64,000 nt of DNA from Bacteroidales bacterium (GCA_020636845.1 JACJXD010000006.1:1-64000); one strand, 5' to 3'. Numbered from the stretch's first letter, positions 51,881 through 60,748 are shown. The notes: generated by a model from the letters alone, not told the origin. A program made the numbers and translations.

Positions 51881-52600
51881 ATGAATAGGCAGATAATAAA
51901 TAACCTGTACGAATTCTGGAAACAGATTGGAAAATTGAATAACAGATTAGTTGAAACAAAAAAATATTCAGCAGTTTCAATGGATAGTTCAGATTGGCCA
52001 AATCGAATTTTTGATTTACAAAAAGACAATGAAGTCGTTGAAGAAATAAAAGCACTTAGCAAGAAAAATGAGTTGCCTGAAATAATTACATTAACAAAAC
52101 CATATGATATAAATATTGACTCCGACTTTGATTTTATGTTTAGACAAAAGAATATGGCTCTGAATTTAGATTTAGTCTCTAAACACACAATGCAAAACTC
52201 AAAAATCAAAAGAGTAAGAACTGAAACAGATTCAATATATTTTGCAAAAACGGCCTCTGAATCCTTTGGTTATCTTGTTGACCACAATGTGATTCTTGAA
52301 ATTGTAAAAAACTCTAAAAATATCAGACTTTATACATATCAAGAAGAAATAGAATGCCTTGGTTGTGGCATAGTGTTTTTTGACTCTAGGAACATTGCCG
52401 GATTACATATGATTGGGACACTTCCAAGAGGTAGAGGAAAAGGAATAGGTAAAAGTATGACTGAATACTTATTAGTAGAAGCTAAAAAAAATAATATTAA
52501 AACGTGTGTTCTTCACGCTTCATTAATGGGAGAACCGATTTATGCAAAATTTGGATTTAAGTCATTTGGAGAAATTGAAACTTATAGAATATTGAAATAG
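51881..52600 (+). CDS. GNAT family N-acetyltransferase, likely acquired
   Basis: This 239-residue protein has an all-helical N-terminal part and a GNAT domain from about 150. Its acetyl-CoA loop is LPRGRGKGIGKSMTEYLL, and it ends in PIYAKFGFKSFGEIETYRIL. The gene is strikingly A/T- and AAA-codon-rich compared with nth before it and the genes further upstream, which suggests recent transfer. It is directly followed by an attC-like hairpin repeat (52616-52740). The acceptor substrate is unknown; such cassette GNATs may modify small molecules or antibiotics, but nothing here shows that. Confidence 0.82.
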   Translation: MNRQIINNLYEFWKQIGKLNNRLVETKKYSAVSMDSSDWPNRIFDLQKDNEVVEEIKALSKKNELPEIITLTKPYDINIDSDFDFMFRQKNMALNLDLVSKHTMQNSKIKRVRTETDSIYFAKTASESFGYLVDHNVILEIVKNSKNIRLYTYQEEIECLGCGIVFFDSRNIAGLHMIGTLPRGRGKGIGKSMTEYLLVEAKKNNIKTCVLHASLMGEPIYAKFGFKSFGEIETYRILK

Positions 52601-52615
52601 ACAGAAACAACTAAA

Positions 52616-52740
52616 GCTAACATTTTGTATAAGTAATGGCAGGGACAGTGCTAAACATCAAGGTTTGTAGCCCGCCCAAACTGCACAGCGGTTTGATAGG
52701 AAAATACAACGCAAACCGCTACTGCTCATACTCGGGAATG
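52616..52740 (+). repeat. attC-like hairpin repeat downstream of the GNAT gene
   Basis: The non-coding segment starts GCTAACATTTTGTATAAG and contains an inner perfect inverted repeat, AGCGGTTTG (52687-52695) and CAAACCGCT (52712-52720). It also has imperfect outer arms, GTATAAGTAATGG from 52627 and a complement ending in CTCATAC at 52731. The length (about 115-125 bp), nested imperfect symmetry and position just after a foreign-looking ORF resemble integron cassette attC sites and similar repeats I recall from other Bacteroidota genomes. No integrase is visible in the window. Confidence 0.55.
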
Positions 52741-52763
52741 TTTACTCAAAAACATATTTTCTT

Positions 52764-53909
52764 TTATTCTGAAGCGGAGAGGTGTAAATGTTTTTTTCTC
52801 CAGACTGCCGGCGATTCTCCTGCGATGCTCTTAAACTGCCGGCTAAAGTTGGAATGCTCGGTATAGCCAACCATCTCTGCTATTATGCTTAAAGGCCTAT
52901 CAGGATAGTTAATTAAATATTCCTTGGCTTTACTTACCCGTAAGGTGTTAATCCAGATATTAAAGTTTACTCCTTCTTCGCGATTAATAAGGATTGACAG
53001 AACGGTACGTCCCACACCCAGCTGTTGAGCCAGAACTTCAATGTTTATACCTGAATTAAGGTAGTACTGCTGAGCTAAAATTTTTTCTTTTAAGGGCTGC
53101 CAATTCTGCTTAATACGGTTTTTACGGGAATTTATAAATGTCTCATCTTCTTTGGCTTTAACAGCCAGCTCAATAATAGTAAATACCTTATTGTAGTTTA
53201 TATACTTGATGGCAAAGCCAAAATAGAACGAAGCATAGGTGAGAATAAAAATCCAATAATATTTTGTTGGAGCAAGATTCGATAGCATTGCTAAGAGTCC
53301 TATGCATAAGGCGCTAAAAAAAGCAATTCGAACCCATTTTAGTTTTAACCATACCTCGCCGGAAAAGTAGTTCATCAATTGGTTTTTACATTTTTTTTCT
53401 TCCCTTAAAAATAGCCAGGTATAAAAGATAAGCTGAAAAATGTAAAACAAATAGAAGAGTATTCGAATCCAAAGGGTTGGATTATGCATATACAACGGTA
53501 TTTCGCTAAACGCTGAAATAACCGGATTTCCGAAAAAGTAACGGGAAATAGAAAACAGCACGATGAAGGAGATAATAGGACTCAGGTGAAAGAGCAGGTT
53601 TTTCAGGTTAACAACATTGGTATTGAATAACATGATTAGGGCAAATGTAAACATAAACGCCTGCAACGAAGATATTCCGATAACTGTAATCGTAAGGTGT
53701 TCTTGTGAATAATTAGTAAGTTTAAACAGAAGGATGATTAAGTGCAATACTCCTAAAGTTAAATAGGCGGCGGCAAGTATTTTAAGCGAAATACGATATT
53801 TAAATAATTCCTTTTTTTGAGGTACCTGAATGGTCAGGAAAACAGTTCCCATGATAAGGCAAACTAAACATTGAATTATACCTGCCAGTGAATTCGAATC
53901 CGTTGTCAT
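52764..53909 (-). CDS. AraC-family regulator with N-terminal membrane domain
   Basis: The start MTTDSNSLAGII at 53909 is chosen over 53975 because it places a hydrophobic helix directly at the N-terminus. About seven transmembrane helices occupy residues 10-245. A linker precedes the C-terminal AraC/XylS double HTH (about 280-378): INIEVLAQQLGVGRTVLSIL, then RVSKAKEYLINYPDRPLSII and VGYTEHSNFSRQFKSIAGES. This 7TM-HTH layout is common in Bacteroidota and senses an unknown envelope signal. It is transcribed away from the large BACON protein gene, which it may regulate. Confidence 0.88.
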   Translation of the reverse strand: MTTDSNSLAGIIQCLVCLIMGTVFLTIQVPQKKELFKYRISLKILAAAYLTLGVLHLIILLFKLTNYSQEHLTITVIGISSLQAFMFTFALIMLFNTNVVNLKNLLFHLSPIISFIVLFSISRYFFGNPVISAFSEIPLYMHNPTLWIRILFYLFYIFQLIFYTWLFLREEKKCKNQLMNYFSGEVWLKLKWVRIAFFSALCIGLLAMLSNLAPTKYYWIFILTYASFYFGFAIKYINYNKVFTIIELAVKAKEDETFINSRKNRIKQNWQPLKEKILAQQYYLNSGINIEVLAQQLGVGRTVLSILINREEGVNFNIWINTLRVSKAKEYLINYPDRPLSIIAEMVGYTEHSNFSRQFKSIAGESPAVWRKKHLHLSASE

Positions 53910-54330
53910 GCAATCTTTCTTTGTGAAAATTAAAAGTTCAAAGTAAGCAAAGTTCCGGTTTACCATGCCGTACAAAACCTTTTTTTTTCATAACACATAG
54001 AAATTTGTAAGAACGGACAAGTTTTTCAGAAGCCGAGTAACCGATTTATTAGGTAGTCAATACCGTGAAATTTTGTGTAAATATGCTGATTAATAGGTGA
54101 TTGCTTGGCTTATTCCATTGTTGTTGTTTTGTGAAATTTGTCAAATCGTACGCAAATATTGAACGATTTGATAAGCTTAAAACAGCTAATTATAATTTCC
54201 TTTAAGGCATAATATTTCACATGATTTTTAACCATTTGCCGGAATGTTCAAACACATTAAGCCTTTGCCTTTGGCGATGGCTATCACACGAAGTGTTTTT
54301 ATCCGATAACAATAATTTAAAGTAAACAAA
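53910..54330. other. Divergent intergenic region between the AraC regulator and the BACON protein gene
   Basis: 421 bp without a credible gene. It holds one clear element, the inverted repeat at 54141-54171, and otherwise A/T-rich leader sequence. No strong TAnnTTTG box with a proper -33 was found for either gene. Confidence 0.6.
54141..54171. promoter_or_regulatory. 9+9 inverted repeat TCAAATCGT-N13-ACGATTTGA
   Basis: Perfect inverted arms at 54141-54149 and 54163-54171 with a 13-nt spacer, near the middle of the divergent region. A dimeric regulator such as the adjacent AraC-type protein could bind it, although AraC proteins usually prefer direct repeats. Confidence 0.45.
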
Positions 54331-57300
54331 ATGAAAAAAAATGTACTTCTGTTTTTGGCGTTTTTTCTTTCGCTAGGCGCATGGGCAACTGATTTTACAG
54401 TGGATGGCGTTGCTTATACCATTACCGATGCTACCAACAAGTATGTAAGTATAGGAACGGGTAGTAATGCTCCGGCAATCGGTACCTCTACTGTCGGGGC
54501 GTTCACAATACCTTCTTCAGTTTCTTATAATGATATAACCTATTCAGTTACCGCCATAGGGGGATATGCGTTTTATTATTGCAGCGGTTTGACATCAGTA
54601 ACCATTCCTAATTCGGTTACCTCCATAGGGGAGTATGCGTTTTACAAATGCGGGTTGACTTCAATGGACATTCCGGGTTCGGTTACTTCTATAGAAAAGG
54701 CTGCATTTCTTTACTGCACTAGTTTGACTTCGTTAACCATTCCTAACTCGGTTACTTCCATAGGCGGTTCTGCCTTTTATAATTGCAGCGGGTTGACTTC
54801 ATTAACCATTCCTAATTCGGTTACCTCCATAGAAAATTATGCTTTTACTTATTGCAGCGGGTTAACATCATTAACCATTTCGAATTCGGTTACCACTATA
54901 GCAGATCATACTTTTTATGGTTGCAGTAGTTTGACTTCGATAACCATTCCTAATTCGGTTACTTCCATAATGAAATATGCTTTTTACCAGTGTAGTAGTT
55001 TAGTTTCCGTTACCGTCCCGAGTTCGGTTACCTTTATTGGAAATGTTGCTTTTAGTAACTGCAGCAGTTTAGAGTCTTTCTATATTAACGGCAACGATCC
55101 TTCAAGTATCTCATTAGAAGCATCGGTATTTTTAAGTTCGCCTGTAACAACCTGTACCCTTTATGTTCCATCAGGTTCGAAAACATTGTACGCTTCAGCC
55201 TGGCAATGGAGTGATTTCACTAATATAGAAGAAGTAACGCTTACTGTTTCGGCATCTACTGCCAATATTGCGGCTGCAGCTTACAGCACGGCTACTATTG
55301 ATGTAACTTCATCCAACACTACATGGTCGGTTAGCAGTGATCAACCGTGGCTTGCTGCTACACCTGATTCTGGAGATAGTGATACCGTACTTACCCTAGT
55401 GGCTTCGGAAAACCATACTTCCGCAAGCCGGACAGCTACTGTTACCGTTTCTTCGGATATGCTTGATATAACCCGTACTATTGAGGTTACGCAGACAACA
55501 GCAGACAATGCCTTGGACTTCGACGGGATCGATGATTTTGTAAATTGTGGTGTTTATAACCCAACTTCTTTTACAATGGAGGCGTGGGTTTACCCTAGCG
55601 TAGTAAATGTTGATCAGGCTATTGTTTCAACGCTTTCGGGAATTTACGGCACGGGTTGCGAGTTGCACATTGGCTCCGATGGCATTCCTGTATTTTCCAT
55701 TAGTAATGGTAGTTGGGTCGATACCAAAGGTACCGATGCTATCAGCGCTCAAAAGTGGACTCACCTTGCTGCTACATACGATGGTTCAACTATTAAAGTG
55801 TATGTTAACGGAGAATTAGCAGGTTCGACTTCAAGTTCCGTATATAATCCTAGTAGCTTCGAAACGTTTATCGGTAGGCGGGCCAGTGACCTCTACTACT
55901 TTAAAGGCGCCATTGATGAGTTGCGAGTATGGAATTCGGCTCTTTCGCAAAGCCAGATTGAAGCGAATATGTATAATGATATTGAAAATCCGGAAACAAC
56001 CGACGGCTTAATGCTTTACTACCAATTTAATCAGGGCACGGCAGGCGGTAATAATGCTACTATCACCTCCCTTAACGACGCTTCGGCTTCTGCACAAAAT
56101 GGTACTCTAAGCAATTTTGCCCTTACAGGTTCTGCCTCTAACTGGGTAGAGGGATGCCATGATATACTTAACGTATCGTCTTTTGAGGTAAGCATAGGTG
56201 CAGCAGCCAATAGCACAGATACTGTAAGAGTAATTTCTAATACTACTTGGGCTACATCCATCGATCCGTCGTGGTTGAGTGTGGACCCGTCCTCGGGAAG
56301 CGATAATGATACGCTTACATTTACAGCCGTTGCAAATCCATACGCAAGAATACGCAAGGCTTCCGTAATTGTTTCGGCTGATCATGTTTCCAGTCGAACC
56401 GTTACGGTAATTCAGGATGCTGGAGCGCCTACGCTAAGTGTTTCATCACCCACCGTTAGTATAGATGCCGCAGCCAGTAGTACCGCTACGGTAGATGTAA
56501 ATTCCAATACAACATGGACAGCGTCCAGCGACCAAACATGGCTTTCCCTAAGTACTGTTTCGGCTACGGATAGCGTTACGCTTACCTTAACGGCACTTGC
56601 CAATCCGACTGTTGTAAGCCGAACAGCTACGATTACTGTTTCGGCTACGGGCGTAACGAGCCAGACTATTACGGTTACGCAAGCTGCCGGAGAGGCTACG
56701 CTTAATGTTTCATCGTCAGCTGTTAGCGTCGATACTTATGCTAGCTCCGCTACGGTAGATGTAACCTCCAATACAACATGGACAACGTCCAGCGACCAAG
56801 CATGGCTTACCGTTGATCCTGCTTCGGCAACGGGTAACGGAACAATTACTCTTGCTGCAGAAACTAATGCGACGGGGGCAGAACGAACAGCAACTATTAC
56901 TGTTTTTGTGTCAAACGATGTTAATCGAACGATAACGGTTACACAACCTAAAGGCTTGCTAAGTGTTTCATCTTCTACCGTTAGTATAGGTGGTACTGAT
57001 AACAGTACTGCCACAATAGATGTAACCTCCAATACGACTTGGACAGCGTCCAGCGACCAAGCATGGCTTACCGTTGATCCAGCATCCGCTACGGGCAATG
57101 GCACGTTAACTCTAACGGCATCGGTCAACCCAATTATGGAAAGCCGAACAGCCACCATTACCGTTTCGGCTACGGGTGTAGCAAGCCAAACCGTTATGGT
57201 AACACAGGATGCAGGAGCAGCAACACTTGGCGTTTCATCCTCTAATGCCAGTATAGGTGGTACTGCCAACAGTACAACCACTGTAGATGTAACCTCCAAT

Positions 57301-58548
57301 ACGACTTGGACAGCGTCCAGCGACCAAACATGGCTTACCGTTAGTCCGGAATCAGCTACGGGCAATGGCACGCTAACTTTAACGGCATCCGTTAACCCAA
57401 CTGTTGAAACAAGAACAGCCACCATTACCGTTTCGGCTACGGGTGTAACAAGTCAAACCATTACGGTTACACAAGCTGCCGGAGAGGCTGTACTAAGTGT
57501 TTCATCATCTACCGTTAGTATAGGCGGCCCTGCTAATAGTACGGCTACAATAGATGTAACCTCCAATGTAACATGGATAGCGTCCAGCAGCCAAACATGG
57601 CTTGCCGTTAGCCCAGCATCTGCTACGGGCAATGGTACGCTAACTTTAACGGCATCGGCCAACCCTGTTATGGAAAGCAGAACAGCCATTGTTACCGTTT
57701 TATCTACAGCCACCGGTAGCCAAACTATTACGGTTACGCAAGCTGCCGGAGACGCTACGCTAAGTGTTTCATCTTCTACCGTTATTATAAGCGAAACTGC
57801 TAATAGTTCTGCTATGTTACAGGTGTTTTCCAATACAACATGGACAGCCTCCAGTAGCGAAACATGGCTTTCTGTAAGCCCTGCTTCTGGAGCAGGTAAT
57901 GCAACAATTACCTTAACTGCATTAACCGACAATCCTGTTGCTGAAAGTAGAACAGCCACTGTTACTGTTTCGGCTACGGGTGCTGCCAGTCAAACTATTA
58001 TAGTTAGTCAGGGTTCCGGAGCGGTTACGTTAAGTGTTTCATCAAATAGTGTTAGTATTGGGGCCTCTGCCAATAGCACTAATACGGTAGATATAACCTC
58101 CAATGCAACATGGACAGCAACCAGTAACCAGACATGGCTTAGTGTAAGCCCGGCTTCGGCTTCCGGCGACGGAATGCTTACTTTCACTGCAGAGGCTAAT
58201 ACAACAGGTGCAGAGCGAATTGCAACGGTTACTGTTTCGGCTGCAGATATCATTGTCCAAGGTGTTACCGTAACGCAGGCTGCAGGTGTTGATATTATTA
58301 ACGAAAATATTGAACTTGGTTCAATAAACATCTATCCAAATCCTGTAGTGAATGAATTAACTATCGAAGTCAAAGACAATAGTCAAAATGTGAATTTTGA
58401 GATAGTGGATATAAATGGAAAGGTAGTTTGCAATGGTAAAGTAACGGAAAAAACGATCCTTTCAACCAGTGGCTTTGCTCCCGGTATGTATATTCTGAAA
58501 CTCGAAAGTTTGGGCAAAATTAAATATGAAAAAATAGTTAAAAAGTAA
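54331..58548 (+). CDS. Giant secreted BspA-like LRR / LamG / nine-BACON protein with T9SS tail
   Basis: A 1405-residue protein with signal peptide (MKKNVLLFLAFFLSLGAWA). In order it has: about eight BspA-type leucine-rich repeats of 23 residues (about 65-255; L-T-S-L-T-I-P-N-S-V-T-S-I-G pattern); one BACON domain (about 305-390); a LamG/concanavalin-like domain (about 392-605; ALDFDGIDDFVNCGVYNPTS, then FIGRRASDLYYFKGAIDELR); eight more BACON domains of about 88 residues (about 612-1325; N-T-T-W-T-A-S-S-D-Q-x-W-L core). It ends in a type A T9SS sorting domain (INIYPNPVVNELTIEV, then ILSTSGFAPGMYILKL). It should be displayed on the cell surface, binding glycans or host/particle surfaces. It is a single gene; no enzyme domain is visible. 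Confidence 0.9.
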   Translation: MKKNVLLFLAFFLSLGAWATDFTVDGVAYTITDATNKYVSIGTGSNAPAIGTSTVGAFTIPSSVSYNDITYSVTAIGGYAFYYCSGLTSVTIPNSVTSIGEYAFYKCGLTSMDIPGSVTSIEKAAFLYCTSLTSLTIPNSVTSIGGSAFYNCSGLTSLTIPNSVTSIENYAFTYCSGLTSLTISNSVTTIADHTFYGCSSLTSITIPNSVTSIMKYAFYQCSSLVSVTVPSSVTFIGNVAFSNCSSLESFYINGNDPSSISLEASVFLSSPVTTCTLYVPSGSKTLYASAWQWSDFTNIEEVTLTVSASTANIAAAAYSTATIDVTSSNTTWSVSSDQPWLAATPDSGDSDTVLTLVASENHTSASRTATVTVSSDMLDITRTIEVTQTTADNALDFDGIDDFVNCGVYNPTSFTMEAWVYPSVVNVDQAIVSTLSGIYGTGCELHIGSDGIPVFSISNGSWVDTKGTDAISAQKWTHLAATYDGSTIKVYVNGELAGSTSSSVYNPSSFETFIGRRASDLYYFKGAIDELRVWNSALSQSQIEANMYNDIENPETTDGLMLYYQFNQGTAGGNNATITSLNDASASAQNGTLSNFALTGSASNWVEGCHDILNVSSFEVSIGAAANSTDTVRVISNTTWATSIDPSWLSVDPSSGSDNDTLTFTAVANPYARIRKASVIVSADHVSSRTVTVIQDAGAPTLSVSSPTVSIDAAASSTATVDVNSNTTWTASSDQTWLSLSTVSATDSVTLTLTALANPTVVSRTATITVSATGVTSQTITVTQAAGEATLNVSSSAVSVDTYASSATVDVTSNTTWTTSSDQAWLTVDPASATGNGTITLAAETNATGAERTATITVFVSNDVNRTITVTQPKGLLSVSSSTVSIGGTDNSTATIDVTSNTTWTASSDQAWLTVDPASATGNGTLTLTASVNPIMESRTATITVSATGVASQTVMVTQDAGAATLGVSSSNASIGGTANSTTTVDVTSNTTWTASSDQTWLTVSPESATGNGTLTLTASVNPTVETRTATITVSATGVTSQTITVTQAAGEAVLSVSSSTVSIGGPANSTATIDVTSNVTWIASSSQTWLAVSPASATGNGTLTLTASANPVMESRTAIVTVLSTATGSQTITVTQAAGDATLSVSSSTVIISETANSSAMLQVFSNTTWTASSSETWLSVSPASGAGNATITLTALTDNPVAESRTATVTVSATGAASQTIIVSQGSGAVTLSVSSNSVSIGASANSTNTVDITSNATWTATSNQTWLSVSPASASGDGMLTFTAEANTTGAERIATVTVSAADIIVQGVTVTQAAGVDIINENIELGSINIYPNPVVNELTIEVKDNSQNVNFEIVDINGKVVCNGKVTEKTILSTSGFAPGMYILKLESLGKIKYEKIVKK
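54540..55080 (+). repeat. Tandem 69-bp BspA-type leucine-rich repeat units
   Basis: About eight 69-bp units encode the 23-residue LRR of the large surface protein. Units share runs such as ACCATTCCTAATTCGGTTAC, indicating relatively recent expansion or gene conversion. Confidence 0.85.
56168..58290 (+). repeat. Eight tandem BACON-encoding units of about 265 bp
   Basis: Each unit encodes one BACON domain. Several share near-identical DNA, for example GATGTAACCTCCAATAC followed by GACTTGGACAGCGTCCAGCG near both 57019 and 57283. The most uniform units are the inner ones (about 56.9-57.5 kb), a sign of unequal crossing-over. Copy number may vary between strains. Confidence 0.85.
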
Positions 58549-58561
58549 CATGTTTCTATGT

Positions 58562-58605
58562 AAAAAGGGCTGTCTTAAAAAGTTGAGACGGCCTTTTTTA
58601 TTTTC
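58562..58605 (+). terminator. Rho-independent terminator after the BACON protein gene
   Basis: AAAAAGGGCTGTCTT (from 58563) pairs, with G-U pairs, to GAGACGGCCTTTTTT (58585-58599), then ATTTT. A 14-bp imperfect stem with a T tract just after the stop codon. Confidence 0.8.
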
Positions 58606-58996
58606 TAAAAAATAAGATCGGCAGTATTGCATGTTACACAAATATTAGGATTTCAAAACTTTATAGCTATGGCTGTATATTTTATGTTGATATTGTTCAT
58701 GGTATAGGTAAAGTATTTCGAAAACATCGGCACCTTTACAAACATCAGCGTTTTTTTTTGATCATATCGACCACGATATTGTACTGCTTGCTTTGGAATA
58801 CCCCGAAAACTAATTTGTTATTGTGGATTGCAACATCAGGTTTCCGTTTCCAGTTCGGTTTGGACCAACTTAGCTAACTGCTACCCAAGTAATCGTCATC
58901 GGTAAGATTTCTTTTTAATTTGGAACATTTCCTTTCCAACCTTTCGAATACCTTACGGTAGTTTTGTTGCTGCGCACATTTGCTCTATTACCTCCA
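58606..58996. other. Gene-free stretch with possible degraded coding remnants
   Basis: About 390 bp without an intact gene. On the minus strand a short frame near 58740-58860 would read PNWKRKPDVAIHNNKLVFGV followed by VVDMIKKKR and a stop. This looks like a decayed coding segment of unknown origin. No promoter or RNA gene is evident. Confidence 0.4.
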
Positions 58997-59019
58997 ATAG
59001 TGCGTTTTGCTTCTTGCAT
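58915..59019 (-). pseudogene. Relic of the TonB receptor 5' end
   Basis: In copy B the receptor start codon survives (MQEAKRTI, compared with MQVAKHTI in the intact gene). Homology is lost after about 8 codons and a stop follows at codon 35. There is no signal peptide, so this is a non-functional remnant of the duplication. Confidence 0.6.
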
Positions 59020-59379
59020 AGTGTAAGTTGCACCTTTTCTATGAGAAATACATTACCTATTTGTTTTATTTAAATAGTAGTTTATTTGTGGATTTGATAC
59101 TATAAAACAATAAACAATTTTAAATGAAATGAATAGAAAAAATTCCATTAAAATGAGGTTTAAGTAATATATAATCTCGCATTTATAAAGACGTTTTGTG
59201 TTCTGATACTTTTAAACCCTGCAAATTTTGGCTTTGCTGAGCATGATAAATCAGCTATTTTTATATTGAGTTTTTGTTAGGTAAATATTGATATGGAAAA
59301 GCACTGGGTTGAAAGTATAGTGGTGCTAATTCGGCAATATGGCAGGCGCAAACATCCTCTGGATTATGCGAACCGTTAC
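58997..59379. repeat. Duplicated segment, copy B
   Basis: A diverged direct copy of 50888-51286. It contains a TonB-receptor start, the divergent intergenic region and the first 29 codons of nth, with scattered substitutions and about 16 bp fewer from small deletions. It lies about 8.1 kb from copy A in the same orientation. It stops at the nth codon where copy A continues CAGCTGG and here reads TGCTCAT. Confidence 0.85.
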
Positions 59380-59445
59380 TGCTCATGCAATTTGCCATTA
59401 CGGGCAAGAAAGAGTCCGACGATAATTATCTTGATAAAAAGATAA
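59293..59445 (+). pseudogene. Truncated nth (endonuclease III) 5' fragment
   Basis: The frame opens MEKHWVESIVVLIRQYGRRK and continues HPLDYANRY, matching the first 29 residues of the intact Nth with 3 changes. It then switches to unrelated sequence and stops at 59443-59445. The HhH, catalytic Lys/Asp and Fe-S loop are missing, so it has no enzyme function. Start codon and upstream promoter region are retained, so a short peptide could still be made. Confidence 0.85.
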
Positions 59446-59468
59446 TAGAACTTTTAATAGCTGATTAG
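59385..59468 (+). pseudogene. C-terminal coding scrap of unknown gene
   Basis: Directly after the nth breakpoint a 27-codon frame reads MQFAITGKKESDDNYLDKKI and ends IELLIAD with a stop at 59466-59468, 11 bp before the next gene. Its composition looks coding, like the tail of a protein whose body was lost in the rearrangement. The family is not recognisable. Confidence 0.3.
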
Positions 59469-59479
59469 ATAGATTATAT

Positions 59480-60052
59480 ATGAAACTAATACTAAAAAAG
59501 ATTGTAGAATCTAAAACACTGATTGCTTTCCTGATACTTTTTTCACCATTAATTATTTCAATCTTAATTGTAACAAATGGACAATCAATTGGGATTCCTG
59601 AGAAATTAAATATCCCGTTAACTGGGCTGTTTTACCCATATCTTCAACTCGTGATTTGGATATATTGGGTGTGGTATGTGGTTAATAGATTAGGAGAGTA
59701 TGACCAGATTGATACAAAATCAATTGATAAATACGGTAAGGTAATTAGATGTTCAAAAGTGATTTTTATAATTCTAATTTTAGAGTTAATAATAAACTCA
59801 ATGATGCCAGGATTGATTGAATATTCAAAAATACTAGAACAGATTGTAATGTATGTTTCATACGGCTTGATAATTGCCCAGTTTTATCTTTTTTATGCTT
59901 GGATTTATGGATTCTGGATTATAACTAAGACGCTAAATGATGTTTATGAGAAAAAAAGGGAAGAAAGAAGTATGACAATGATTTTGTTCTTTTTCATGCC
60001 TTTTACATTTGGTGTGATTCACAAAAAAATTAGACATGAATTGAATTTATAA
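59480..60052 (+). CDS. Hypothetical A/T-rich four-helix membrane protein
   Basis: A 190-residue protein with four hydrophobic segments (about 13-30, 48-68, 92-112 and 123-150) and a basic C-terminus (IHKKIRHELNL). I do not recognise the family. The gene is A/T-rich, like the GNAT gene at 51881, and lies just beyond the rearrangement breakpoint, so it was probably acquired. There is no enzyme motif. Confidence 0.6.
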   Translation: MKLILKKIVESKTLIAFLILFSPLIISILIVTNGQSIGIPEKLNIPLTGLFYPYLQLVIWIYWVWYVVNRLGEYDQIDTKSIDKYGKVIRCSKVIFIILILELIINSMMPGLIEYSKILEQIVMYVSYGLIIAQFYLFYAWIYGFWIITKTLNDVYEKKREERSMTMILFFFMPFTFGVIHKKIRHELNL

Positions 60053-60114
60053 ATGCTGCCAGTTCATAAATTGCAAAACCTTTAATCAGATTAAACAATA
60101 GACATAGTAATTAT

Positions 60115-60651
60115 ATGAAAGGATTATTAATAATTGACATGCAGAAAGTTTCGTTTACTCCGGAAACCCCTCGTTTTGATGCAAAAGGGGTAATTGAAAA
60201 AATAAACTTGCTTTCTAATAATTTCAGAAAAAATGGAGACAAGGTTATTTTTATACAGCACGATGGAACAAAAGACAATTTTTGTATTCCGAATACTTCC
60301 GAATGGGAAATACTAGACGAATTAGATAGAGATAGCCAAGATTTAGTAATAAGCAAAACGGCAAATGACTCATTCTATAATTCTGAATTAAATGACATCT
60401 TAAAGGATAATGGGATAGATGAGTTGATAATAACTGGATGTGCTACAGATTTTTGTGTTGATTCAACGGTTAAGTCGGCACTTACAAATAATTATAGAGT
60501 GACGGTAATTTCTGATGGTCATACTACAGGCAATCGACCACATCTTAGCGCAGAGAAAGTAATTGAGCACTATAATTGGATGTGGAAAGAGACGATTCCT
60601 ATAAATGGAAAGATAACCGTATTAGAATGTAAAGATTATATCAATTTATGA
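60115..60651 (+). CDS. Isochorismatase-family cysteine hydrolase
   Basis: A 178-residue protein with the catalytic triad of the family: D8 in GLLIIDMQ, K81 in VISKTANDSF and C114 in ITGCATDFCVDSTV. The length and fold (FIQHDGTKDNF and VTVISDGHTT) fit small amidohydrolases such as nicotinamidase- or biuret-hydrolase-like enzymes. The substrate cannot be assigned. It is A/T-rich like its neighbours, preceded by a 62-bp gap, and probably part of the same acquired group. Confidence 0.88.
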   Translation: MKGLLIIDMQKVSFTPETPRFDAKGVIEKINLLSNNFRKNGDKVIFIQHDGTKDNFCIPNTSEWEILDELDRDSQDLVISKTANDSFYNSELNDILKDNGIDELIITGCATDFCVDSTVKSALTNNYRVTVISDGHTTGNRPHLSAEKVIEHYNWMWKETIPINGKITVLECKDYINL

Positions 60652-60748
60652 CGTTATGAAATAGCGAATACCGATAACCTTGAAAAACGATAATTAGTAG
60701 ATGTGTTAAAAAGGAATACTGAAAACAAAGGTAATAAAATAAAATCGC

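Noticed and set aside
56031..58331. Several long open frames on the minus strand within the BACON array
   Set aside because: They arise because the tandem repeats keep the same antisense frame open; the plus-strand protein has clear domains and a signal peptide.
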